Assembly (NCBI RefSeq): GCF_000162755.2 | Contig: NZ_JH413811.1 | Span: 117,342 to 172,329, forward strand | Direction: 5' to 3' | From: Legionella drancourtii LLAP12 | GTDB taxonomy: Bacteria; Pseudomonadota; Gammaproteobacteria; Legionellales; Legionellaceae | Length of the DNA: 54,988 nucleotides | Part shown: positions 44,786 through 52,452 of the stretch, piece after piece | Numbering within the stretch: the first letter of the stretch is position 1 | Layout of the letters: each line of letters starts with the position of its first letter | Program-made: the position numbers and the translations under genes | The notes under the pieces: generated by a model | The model's input: the letters and a program-made list of their open reading frames with translations, nothing else | What the model was told of the DNA's origin: nothing | Databases searched by the model: none

Positions 44786-46642
44786 CTAAACTTTATAAAT
44801 GCTTACATCATCTTTAAGATGTTTCGCAATTTCATCCAGTTTATGTATGAAATCCATCATTTCCTTAATACCACCAGAGAACGTCGATGTAGTTCGATTG
44901 ATTTCATTCATACTTTCAACGATTTGTTCGATACCGACCGCTTCTTGACGTATGGCCACTTCGATATGTTGGCTTGAAATCGAAGCTTCATTAATCATTT
45001 TACTTAAGGTGTGGATCACCTCCCCCGCTTTTTCAATTAATTGTGTGCCCGACCCCAAAGTCTTTGCTCCCTCTTCAGTCACGGTAACGGCTTTCTCAGT
45101 AGTACGACGAATGTCCTCGAGAATTTTTTGCACTTGCACGGTAGATTGCTCTGATTGTTCGGCTAAATTTCTTACTTCGATAGCAACTGCAGCAAAACCT
45201 TTTCCTGCCTCACCTGCTTTTGATGCCTCAATAGCGGCATTCAAGGCCAGCATTTTTGACTGTTGCGCAAGGGTATTCACCACGGCCGTGATTTCCCCAA
45301 TTTGTTGCGTGTGGATGCTTAAATCAAGTATTGTTTGTGCGATAAGTTTCATTTTTTCTTCTGAAGCTTTAATGCCATGGATGCTTTGTACTACAGATTC
45401 CGTACCGAGCTTTCCTTGTTCATAGGTATTTTTAGCAATCTCACGTAAGGCTTGAGCTTTATTCATGGTTTGTTTTGAACTTTTATCAATTTCCTCCAAA
45501 GAAGCACTAATTTCATTAATTGCTGAAGCCTGTGAATTAATACTTTCTGTCTGCTCACTTGCTGAAGTGATTACTTTATCAACCATAGTGACAATTTCAT
45601 TACTCACTTGGGTAATTTTTTGAGTACTCGATGCCAGAGCATCAGTCATCAAATTTAAATCATTACCTAAATCTTGCAACACATCTTCTTTATCAAGTAC
45701 GAGTCGCTCTCTCAGATCGCCAGCAGCGACTTTACTGCTATGCCGACTGAACTTATTCGATGAGTTCACCAATTGTTCTAGAAGCCGCCGTGATTGCTCT
45801 TCATTTTTACGCATTTTCTCTTCATTTTCTTTAATTGCTTGTTGCATACTTTTAAGTGATAACAGCATCTTGCCTAATCTATCTAAAGTATGGATTTGAA
45901 TATCGATATCACGCTCACCTGCAGCAATACGTTCAGCAATTTCAATCACATTATCTATTGGGCCTGAAAGACTACGTTGTGTTATTAGAGGGACAATAAT
46001 TGTTAGCACAATTGCAAGAATTAACAGCGCATATGCCGATTGTTTGAGTGTTAATAAGGTGTCATCAATATGGTGCGTGTTTTTGGTAATTTCTTGCCTT
46101 ATATCACTGTATAATCCACCAACTCGTTGCCCACGTTCATTAGAATAAGTGCCATCAATTATATCAATCAGGTGACTGCTAAGGGGTCTTACCTTCTCTG
46201 TGGCTTGCTGCAAGCTCTCTATAGTGCTTGCATTTCTAGGCATATGCATCACTGCCAATTGCCCCTGATATACCGGCTCATAAAGTTGGGTTAATTGTCG
46301 CCAATGTTCCAGGATCTCTTGATTGCCTAACTTAGTTAGTGCCTCATGCCATATTTCTTTGGTCTTATTAATTTCATCCCAAACGCGTATAAACTCAAGC
46401 TCATCATTAGGATCTCCGGTCATTATCCAATGCGCGACGATATCTCTAGTCTGATAAATCTGGGTATCTAATACCGCAGATAAATTAACCTCATAAATTT
46501 GTTTACTGGAAAAAATTATAGAGTTAATTTTGGGTAATAGAAGCATAATTAACAGCACGAGGGGCAAGCTTAATGATAAGAACCCTATAAATAAACGGGT
46601 TCGAAGCGTAATGATAAAATGTGGCTTCCTAACTGTTTCCAT
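44786..46642 (-). CDS. Methyl-accepting chemotaxis-type receptor
   Basis: A 618-residue transmembrane chemoreceptor. It has a first membrane helix (about 17-40), a helical periplasmic domain of about 160 residues (four-helix-bundle type), a second membrane helix (about 204-224), HAMP (SGPIDNVIEIAERIAAGERD), a second HAMP-like stretch near 305-350 (SSKVAAGDLRERLVLDKEDV), and a cytoplasmic signalling domain with the conserved tip LAQQSKMLALNAAIEASKAG. There is no C-terminal CheR-docking pentapeptide. AGGAG lies directly against the first ATG but 6 bp before the second (46642), which is therefore the likely start. It overlaps the upstream cheW end by 14 bp. Confidence 0.93.
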   Translation of the reverse strand: METVRKPHFIITLRTRLFIGFLSLSLPLVLLIMLLLPKINSIIFSSKQIYEVNLSAVLDTQIYQTRDIVAHWIMTGDPNDELEFIRVWDEINKTKEIWHEALTKLGNQEILEHWRQLTQLYEPVYQGQLAVMHMPRNASTIESLQQATEKVRPLSSHLIDIIDGTYSNERGQRVGGLYSDIRQEITKNTHHIDDTLLTLKQSAYALLILAIVLTIIVPLITQRSLSGPIDNVIEIAERIAAGERDIDIQIHTLDRLGKMLLSLKSMQQAIKENEEKMRKNEEQSRRLLEQLVNSSNKFSRHSSKVAAGDLRERLVLDKEDVLQDLGNDLNLMTDALASSTQKITQVSNEIVTMVDKVITSASEQTESINSQASAINEISASLEEIDKSSKQTMNKAQALREIAKNTYEQGKLGTESVVQSIHGIKASEEKMKLIAQTILDLSIHTQQIGEITAVVNTLAQQSKMLALNAAIEASKAGEAGKGFAAVAIEVRNLAEQSEQSTVQVQKILEDIRRTTEKAVTVTEEGAKTLGSGTQLIEKAGEVIHTLSKMINEASISSQHIEVAIRQEAVGIEQIVESMNEINRTTSTFSGGIKEMMDFIHKLDEIAKHLKDDVSIYKV

Positions 46643-47213
46643 AAACATCTCCTATCTTGTATACGCTTTTTTTAATTTCTTGACTTAATCCTAAGACAAG
46701 AGCATCAATATTCAGAATGGCAGTAACTGCCCGATCTAAGCCAAGAATGTATTCAGTATGAGCAACATTCACCGAAGTTAAAGGAACACCTAACTGACTC
46801 GGTTGATAAATACCATTGCCTTCAACACGATTAACCAATAGACCCAAAGTAACATCATTTGTGTTAATAACAATAATAATTTTACTGCACGATTCTAAAC
46901 GATCTGGATGAAAAAACTTCATCAGATCAATTACAGTAATCAAAGAACCGCGCCAATTGATTACTCCGGTAATAAAATCAGGAACGAAAGGCGGTTTAGC
47001 GATAGAAACATAATGTAAAATTTCATGAATATGTTGATAAGCAATCCCATAATGCTCATTTAGACCAAGTCTAAATCGTACATAGGCAACACCACTTGGC
47101 TCGCTTACACCCTGCTCATACTGAGCAAGCTGTTCTGCACGTGCTTGCAGTATACGTAGTGCCGCATCCCCCTTGGGCATTAATTCTGAAGCATGTTTTT
47201 GCACTTTAGTCAT
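46629..47213 (-). CDS. cheW: CheW coupling protein (second copy)
   Basis: A 194-residue CheW-like scaffold that links receptor and CheA. After a 45-residue helical N-terminal extension comes the CheW fold: VAYVRFRLGLNEHYGIAYQHIHEIL, FITGVINWRGSLITVIDLMKFF, IIVINTNDVTLGLLVNRVEG, and EYILGLDRAVTAILNIDAL. The start is uncertain: the ATG at 47213 is 12 bp from AAGGA, and a TTG at 47222 only 3 bp away. The upstream side carries a long palindromic repeat that separates it from cheR. Confidence 0.87.
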   Translation of the reverse strand: MTKVQKHASELMPKGDAALRILQARAEQLAQYEQGVSEPSGVAYVRFRLGLNEHYGIAYQHIHEILHYVSIAKPPFVPDFITGVINWRGSLITVIDLMKFFHPDRLESCSKIIIVINTNDVTLGLLVNRVEGNGIYQPSQLGVPLTSVNVAHTEYILGLDRAVTAILNIDALVLGLSQEIKKSVYKIGDVYGNS

Positions 47214-47243
47214 TGCTGCCAAAATTCCTTTCGCAGTTATCTT

Positions 47244-47366
47244 GGGTCTGTTGCTATTTCTATTGTCTTGGCCAAAATGAATTGATTCTCTGTGCTTTGA
47301 TACTGGATTTATGCACTGCTTCGGTGCGCAAAAATCAATTCATTTTGGCTCAATATCAACAGACCC
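47244..47366. repeat. Long imperfect palindromic repeat, family A copy 2, inside the che operon
   Basis: Outer arms GGGTCTGTTG (47244-47253) and CAACAGACCC (47357-47366) match perfectly. Inner arms GCCAAAATGAATTGATT (47271-47287) and AATCAATTCATTTTGGC (47333-47349) also match perfectly, and a GCACTGCTTCGGTGC hairpin sits near the centre. It is homologous to 3875-4021, read in the opposite direction. The right half lies inside the cheR coding end. In the operon mRNA it would fold into a long hairpin between cheR and the second cheW. Confidence 0.85.
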
Positions 47367-48200
47367 TAGAGAAAAATAGATTGCGCCATTATGATGAAAA
47401 ACAAGATTTGTTTCTGCCGTAACAATGGGATCAGATGCACCCAGTAAAAGATAAGCGCTCTCGGCCATAGTTGCACTTAACTTTTTCATGATTTTTACAA
47501 CAAACTCACTATCAAAATAAATTAACACATTGCGGCATAATATTAAATCAATCTCATTGATTCCATTAAGAATAGATGGATAACTATTATCACTTAAATT
47601 AAGGTATTTAAAGTTCACCAAATTACGAATCTTGGGGGAAAGAACATAAGTATGCTCCTCTTTAGAGAAATAGCGTTGCAAATAGCGTTCTGAAATAGAG
47701 CGCATTGACCACTGCCGATAAACTCCTGCCTGAGCCTTTGCCAAAGCAGTCGTGTTAATATCGGTGCCTAATAATTGCAAATTCCAACCATCAAGGTTCG
47801 GTATTAATTCAGATAACAGCATAGCAATAGTATATATTTCCTCGCCTGTTGAACAACCCGCACTCCAAATTTTTAAGGTGAAATTATTATTCTTTTGCTT
47901 GATTAACTGAGGCAATATTATTTTTTCTAATAAATGCATTTGATTTTTATCGCGAAAAAAATAACTTTCCCCGACCGTAATTGCCGCAACCAAATCAGCT
48001 AATAAAGAGGAGCTATTGGAACAATGCTTTAATTGATGCAAATATTCTTGAGGCGAATAATTGAATTTATGACACGCATCAATAATTGTTTTCACCAGCA
48101 CCCGTGTCTGATTGACATGGACAACAAGCCCAAATCGTAGACGAATTAATTCAATAAATTCAGGTTCCAGAATTTTTATACTATTCAATAAATTACTCAT
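47340..48200 (-). CDS. cheR: CheR chemoreceptor methyltransferase
   Basis: A 286-residue SAM-dependent glutamate methyltransferase. The N-terminal helical domain (LLNSIKILEPEFIELIRLR) is followed by the methyltransferase domain with GESYFFRDKNQMHLLEKI, the SAM-binding KIWSAGCSTGEEIYTIAMLL, ILGTDINTTALAKAQAGVY and LILCRNVLIYF. The final nine codons (LGSVDIEPK-stop) lie within the palindromic repeat, so the element inserted at or near the old 3' end and now supplies the stop codon. The ATG at 48200 overlaps the cheW stop; a GTG at 48212 is an alternative. There is no TPR extension of the WspC kind. Confidence 0.92.
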   Translation of the reverse strand: MSNLLNSIKILEPEFIELIRLRFGLVVHVNQTRVLVKTIIDACHKFNYSPQEYLHQLKHCSNSSSLLADLVAAITVGESYFFRDKNQMHLLEKIILPQLIKQKNNNFTLKIWSAGCSTGEEIYTIAMLLSELIPNLDGWNLQLLGTDINTTALAKAQAGVYRQWSMRSISERYLQRYFSKEEHTYVLSPKIRNLVNFKYLNLSDNSYPSILNGINEIDLILCRNVLIYFDSEFVVKIMKKLSATMAESAYLLLGASDPIVTAETNLVFHHNGAIYFSLGSVDIEPK

Positions 48201-48669
48201 GATCCGCGGCACATTGATGTGCTTCTTGTGTTAGTTTCAGTGCGAAGACCCAAGGAATATTCAGCAACAGTGAAATACCAGTTGCCAGAGTAACTGCTCC
48301 TAAAAATGGCGAATGCCCTTCTGTAAGCTCGTCATGTATTTCAATATTTTCCTCCCAGATCTCGCCAAGTCCAATTACTTTATCTACAATCAGAGCAAGC
48401 TGGTGTATTCCATCAGAGCAAAGCAGAATGGGTATGTTTAAAGAATAGATTTGATCTCGTGTCAAGCCAATACAAACTGCTAAGTCAAAGACAGGAACAC
48501 AGGTATTTTTAAGATTCATCAATCCAACAAAATAAACCGGACTACCAGGAATAATGTCAAGAAGAGGTAAAGGAAGTATTTTTTCTACATAGCGCAAATC
48601 CAGACAGCAGTGTACGTCTTGCAAGAGAAAATGAAGAACCTTTATGCAATTACCGTCCTCTTCGACCAC
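48193..48669 (-). CDS. cheW: CheW coupling protein (first copy)
   Basis: A 158-residue single CheW domain and first gene of the che operon. It has VLHFLLQDVHCCLDLRYVEKI, PGSPVYFVGLMNLKNTCVPV, the hydrophobic core ILLCSDGIHQLALIVDKVIG, and FLGAVTLATGISLLLNI. It starts at GTG (48669), with AGGAC about 10 bp upstream. Two CheW-like proteins flanking cheR is the arrangement of wspB-wspC-wspD. A promoter-like pair of boxes lies just upstream. Confidence 0.85.
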   Translation of the reverse strand: MVEEDGNCIKVLHFLLQDVHCCLDLRYVEKILPLPLLDIIPGSPVYFVGLMNLKNTCVPVFDLAVCIGLTRDQIYSLNIPILLCSDGIHQLALIVDKVIGLGEIWEENIEIHDELTEGHSPFLGAVTLATGISLLLNIPWVFALKLTQEAHQCAADHE

Positions 48670-48710
48670 TTGGCACCCGTCCTAAGAAGATTTCTTTTTT
48701 TATTCTTTTA

Positions 48711-48739
48711 GTTATAGACCTAATCTACACAGCGCACAA
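48711..48739 (-). promoter_or_regulatory. Predicted promoter of the che operon
   Basis: On the minus strand TTGTGC (48739-48734) and TATAAC (48716-48711) are separated by 17 bp. The expected start of transcription is about 35 bp before the cheW GTG. The -10 matches 5 of 6 consensus bases and the -35 only about half. Confidence 0.45.
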
Positions 48740-48843
48740 GATAAAAAAATGAACAATCTAGCCATTGGAATGAGGATTTGTTCCTTTTTTCAGAGCGGCT
48801 CATGCATATGAGACAGTAACGATCGGCCTGGTTACTTATAACG

Positions 48844-48986
48844 AATGGTGCTACTTAAGGAAAATTCTCAATATAGTCAGTAGTTGTCGTCCCCGCATAA
48901 GCGGGATGACAATTTTTAGTGTGTGCCGTTAATTAAGTATTTAACCATTTAATTTTAATTGAAAATTTTCTTAAGTAAGCATCATT
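48844..48986. repeat. MITE-like palindromic element
   Basis: Imperfect terminal inverted repeats AATGGTGCTACTTAAGG (48844-48860) and CTTAAGTAAGCATCATT (48970-48986), each continued by A/T-rich GAAAATT blocks, enclose about 110 bp. Inside, GTCGTCCCCGCATAAGCGGG (48887) is a further hairpin. There is no coding content. Together with 48670-48843, which holds the che promoter, this fills the gap between cheW and phnA. Confidence 0.6.
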
Positions 48987-49065
48987 AAGCCTAGACCCGA
49001 ATAAAATGCACTTAAATAAATGCCATTCATTGCAAGCAGCCAGGCTACTAGACAATCCGTATATA

Positions 49066-49407
49066 TTACCCTTTTTTAACAAACTGTGACTTTAATTTCA
49101 TTGCGCCAATTCCCTCAATTTTACAATCAATGTCATGATCACCATCAACCAAGCGAATATTCTTAACTTTCGTACCTACTTTGACTACCAGTGAGGAACC
49201 TTTAACCTTGAGATCCTTTATAACCGTAACTGTATCGCCATCTTGTAGAATCTGACCATTAGCATCTTTGATGACTCGGGCTTCATCGTGCGATTCTTCA
49301 GCTTCATCCTTTGCCCATTCGTGGGTGCATTCTGGACAAATAAGCAGGTTGCCATCTTCGTACGTATATTCTGAATTACATTTAGGGCATGGAGGTAATG
49401 TATGCAT
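49066..49407 (-). CDS. yjdM: PhnA/YjdM zinc-ribbon protein
   Basis: A 113-residue cytosolic protein. The N-terminal zinc ribbon is [21 protein letters not shown] (two CxxC pairs), followed by the PhnA domain with [40 protein letters not shown] and the C-terminal [12 protein letters not shown]. The family is named for alkylphosphonate uptake, but it does not sit with phosphonate genes here and its true role is uncertain. Length and motifs agree with the family. Confidence 0.93.
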   Translation of the reverse strand: MHTLPPCPKCNSEYTYEDGNLLICPECTHEWAKDEAEESHDEARVIKDANGQILQDGDTVTVIKDLKVKGSSLVVKVGTKVKNIRLVDGDHDIDCKIEGIGAMKLKSQFVKKG

Positions 49408-49458
49408 GTTTTTTCCTAATAATCAACCAAGGCCGTATTGTACAACCTAAGAATGCAA

Positions 49459-49878
49459 TTAGCATCCCATAACGGTAATTTTCAGATGCCGTTGATGCGA
49501 TTGGTAGCGATGTTCATAAAGATAGATCCCTTGCCAGGTACCTAAAGCTAATTTTTTATTCTGTAGTGGAATAGTAAGACTTGTCTGCGTTAAAATGGTA
49601 CGTATATGCGCAGGCATATCGTCCACCCCCTCAATGACATGCTTAAAAAGAGGATCACCGTCAGGGATTAGGCGCGTCAGGAAATTTTCTAAGTCTTGGC
49701 GAACCTGAGCATCATAGTTTTCACACAACATTAATGAGGCGCTAGTATGTTGGAGAAAAAGATGACATAGCCCCTGTTGAATCGTAGCATTTGCTAAAAC
49801 AGCGGCAATTTCTGCTGTAATATCTGTTGTTCCTCTTCCTACAGTCTCAACAGTCATGGAAAATTGTTCCAGGTTCAT
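49459..49878 (-). CDS. yjbQ: YjbQ-family protein (UPF0047)
   Basis: A 139-residue member of the UPF0047 family, reported to have weak thiamine-phosphate synthase activity in E. coli. The conserved residues are present: GLCHLFLQHTSASLMLCENYD, HVIEGVDDMPAHIRTILTQTS, and LGTWQGIYLYEHR. AGGAGA lies upstream of the ATG. It is 51 bp from yjdM, transcribed in the same direction, and may be co-transcribed with it. Confidence 0.93.
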   Translation of the reverse strand: MNLEQFSMTVETVGRGTTDITAEIAAVLANATIQQGLCHLFLQHTSASLMLCENYDAQVRQDLENFLTRLIPDGDPLFKHVIEGVDDMPAHIRTILTQTSLTIPLQNKKLALGTWQGIYLYEHRYQSHQRHLKITVMGC

Positions 49879-50186
49879 AAATTAATCTCCTCATATTTTA
49901 CAAGATAACTCAACGACAATTATCATCCGTTATCTAGCTAAATTTGCGTGATAAGACACGCCAGTACTGAATTATTGTATAATTAATCTTTTTTCCTATA
50001 ATCCCCCTTGATTTTTTGTCAAAAATAGTCAAGAATGCACAAAAATATTCCATTAAGCCATTTTTTACTGCGCTTTATTTTAAAATTGGTGTTTACTGTA
50101 AACAACTTTTCTCATTTTAAAGTGCGAAAAGTTTTAAAATATTGGGGATGAATATAGCATTGCTTCATCATCATTAACTGAATAAT
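49879..50186. other. Intergenic region between yjbQ and the permease
   Basis: About 308 bp of AT-rich sequence between divergent genes, expected to hold promoters for both. A run near 50030-50130 (TTTTAAAATTGG, TTTTAAAGTGCGAAAAGTTT) contains short palindromic A/T tracts. I see no gene, repeat or RNA. Confidence 0.4.
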
Positions 50187-51668
50187 GTGAGAAATAAACA
50201 GCCCGTGAATAATCGTAATTCAAAAACAACTAAGCCTATTAAAGACAGTGGTTACAGCCGAAGATTAAAAGACCGACATGTTCAACTAATTGCCCTTGGT
50301 GGGATTATTGGTTCAGGTTATTTTTTAGGTACTGGTGAGGTAATTAATCTCGTAGGTCCCGCAGTGTTTCTAGCCTATGTGCTCGGTGGTTTAATTATTT
50401 TTCTAACGATGTTGTGTATGGGTGAGCTTGCGGTAGCAATTCCCATTTCAGGTTCCTTCGTAACCTATACCGCCGATTTTATATCACCGTCTGTTGCCTG
50501 CGGCGTTGGATGGTCCTATTGGATTAGCTGGGTAGCCTATATTCCAGCGGAATGCGTCGCGGGGGGAATCATCATGGAAATGTTTACCGGGGTCAATGGC
50601 TATATCTGGGCTATTTGTTTTGGTTTATTAATTACCTATATTAATCTCGCTAAAGTAGATACCTTCGGTGAAATAGAGTTCTGGCTGGCCTTAATTAAAA
50701 TTATGGCGTTGATGGGATTTGTTATTTTATCCATTTTAATTTTCTTTGGCCTGGTTCATGGCAGTGAGCCGGCTGGCATTATTGGTAGTAAGTACATTTT
50801 GGGGGATGGTGGTATGCTACCCAATGGGGTCATGTCCTTATTAACCGCCATGGTACTTTTACTGGTTAACTATCAAGGCTCTGAAATCATTGGTCTTGCT
50901 GCAGGAGAATCTGAAAATCCTGCACGCATGATTCCCCATGCTATTCGTAATGTGACCTTTAGAATTCTGTTCATCTATATTATCCCAGTATTTTGTCTCG
51001 TTTTAATTTTCCCATGGCAAAAGGCAGGTTTATCAAATTCGGTCTTTGCTGATGCACTTAATATGTATGATTTAAAATGGGCAGGAATAGTAACAAGTTT
51101 TGTTACACTAAGTGCGACATTATCTTGTGCTAATTCTGGATTTTATGGCACCGTACGCGCTCTAAATGCACTGGCACGTGATGGCATGGCACCACATACT
51201 TTTGCTAAATTTAACCATAATTCAATCCCACAAAATGCGGTCATTGCGACCTTAATTATGATCTGGGTTCTTTTAGGTATTGGTTACTTCTTCGGGCAAA
51301 CAAAACTATATATCGCCCTACTTTTAGTATCTGGTTTTACCGGTACTCTCGCCTGGATTTCATTGTGCACGTCACAAATTAGATTCAGAAGCAGATTGTA
51401 TCAAGCCGGCTATACTACAGCGAATCTGCGTTATATAACGCCCTACTCCCCCTATACAGGGATTTTGGCAATAATACTGATGTGTATTGCTCTTTTTTTC
51501 CTAGTGCTAAATAAGGATCCCACTTATAAATGGGCATTCTATATTGGGATGGTAAGTTTTGTAATTCCAATCATAATCTACAAGGCATTCGACTTATCGA
51601 AAAAAAGACGCAAAGCCTTGCACCTTAAAACCAGAGTCAAATTCCAGGATTTATTTCCCCCGGTATAA
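50187..51668 (+). CDS. Amino acid permease (APC superfamily)
   Basis: A 493-residue inner-membrane transporter with 12 predicted helices. It has the amino-acid-permease signature in helix 1 (QLIALGGIIGSGYFLGTGEV), VGWSYWISWVAYIPAECVAGG in helix 3, and helix 6-8 blocks QGSEIIGLAAGESENPARMIP and SANSGFYGTVRALNALARDGMAP (written here from ANSGFYGTVRALNALA). The AAT-type family takes up lysine, GABA, phenylalanine or similar; the substrate cannot be decided. The start is a GTG at 50187 with a poor ribosome-binding site; a second GTG six codons further in is possible. Confidence 0.85.
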   Translation: MRNKQPVNNRNSKTTKPIKDSGYSRRLKDRHVQLIALGGIIGSGYFLGTGEVINLVGPAVFLAYVLGGLIIFLTMLCMGELAVAIPISGSFVTYTADFISPSVACGVGWSYWISWVAYIPAECVAGGIIMEMFTGVNGYIWAICFGLLITYINLAKVDTFGEIEFWLALIKIMALMGFVILSILIFFGLVHGSEPAGIIGSKYILGDGGMLPNGVMSLLTAMVLLLVNYQGSEIIGLAAGESENPARMIPHAIRNVTFRILFIYIIPVFCLVLIFPWQKAGLSNSVFADALNMYDLKWAGIVTSFVTLSATLSCANSGFYGTVRALNALARDGMAPHTFAKFNHNSIPQNAVIATLIMIWVLLGIGYFFGQTKLYIALLLVSGFTGTLAWISLCTSQIRFRSRLYQAGYTTANLRYITPYSPYTGILAIILMCIALFFLVLNKDPTYKWAFYIGMVSFVIPIIIYKAFDLSKKRRKALHLKTRVKFQDLFPPV

Positions 51669-51693
51669 CTCGAACCTGTGTATTGGCAGCAAT

Positions 51694-51840
51694 GCCATTA
51701 AGTTAAGCGCTTTGAGAAGTATAACCTATTAAACGTAGCCCGGGTTAGCGCAGCGTAATCAGGGGAAAATGTTATTCCGTGCACCAAAATCCCGGATGAC
51801 GCTGCGCTAATCCGGGCTACAAAGCTTAACTTAACGTCAG
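51694..51840. repeat. Nested palindromic repeat (family B arms with a REP-like core)
   Basis: Outer arms GCCATTAAGTTAAGC (51694-51708) and GCTTAACTTAACG (51824-51836) enclose a large inner hairpin: GTAGCCCGGGTTAGCGCAGC (from 51735) against GCTGCGCTAATCCGGGCTAC (to 51820), one mismatch. The outer arms equal those of the repeat at 20982. GGCTGTAAAGTCC just outside matches the GGGGCTTTACA flank there. It looks like a REP-like element inserted in, or forming the core of, a family B element. From 51841 to 52088 I see no gene. Confidence 0.8.
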
Positions 51841-52088
51841 TGATTGGCCGGGCTGTAAAGTCCAGCATTATATCTACATCAATTTATTGAATTAAATTCA
51901 TCCCAACCTGTGCCTGATTCAAGACTAAACGTTGCTTAGCTCAGCCCATTTCCTCACCTATTCTAATTAATCATAAAAATTGAACTATAATTTAATAAAC
52001 TGATTCCAATAAAGACAATTGGAGATTTGTCTCTACTCCAAGCATTAATGATTACAATAAGTGGCGAGTCAATTTGGGGAATTAGAAA

Positions 52089-52408
52089 ATGTCGTCATTA
52101 GAAATGGAAAATGAAATAAGACAATTAAAAGAAATAATTGTGCAATTGCGCCTGAAATTAGAATCAAATTATATGGACATGCAAAGAAAAATCGAAAAAG
52201 AACGTTCAGATTATAACCAAATTATCATCCAACTACAGATATCAATTGTTGAGTTAAGGAATGAGCTTGAAGCCATAAGGACAAAAAATCTAAAAATATA
52301 GAGGAAATTAAAAAAGAAAAAAATAGCGAAATTTATCAATTACAAGAAACAATAAAAGAAATGAGAATAAAGCTTGAAATGGCAATTAATGATTCTACTA
52401 ATCAATAG
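52089..52408 (+). CDS. Short coiled-coil protein interrupted by a -1 frameshift
   Basis: The frame from 52089 encodes 70 residues of coiled coil (heptad leucines and isoleucines in EIRQLKEIIVQLRLKLE and IIIQLQISIVELRNELEAI), ending at a TAG at 52299. The -1 frame continues the same kind of sequence (SKNIEEIKKEKNSEIYQLQE, then MRIKLEMAINDSTNQ) to a stop at 52406-52408. The zero frame at the junction is ACA AAA AAT, so A AAA AAT forms a slippery heptamer. The joined product would be about 106 residues. It lies 44 bp before the GAF-cyclase gene in the same direction and could be its partner. The frameshift may be programmed, a mutation or a homopolymer error. Confidence 0.55.
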
Positions 52409-52452
52409 TAGCTTCAGTGATTTCATGTTTTTTAAGTTATTGAGATATAAAT

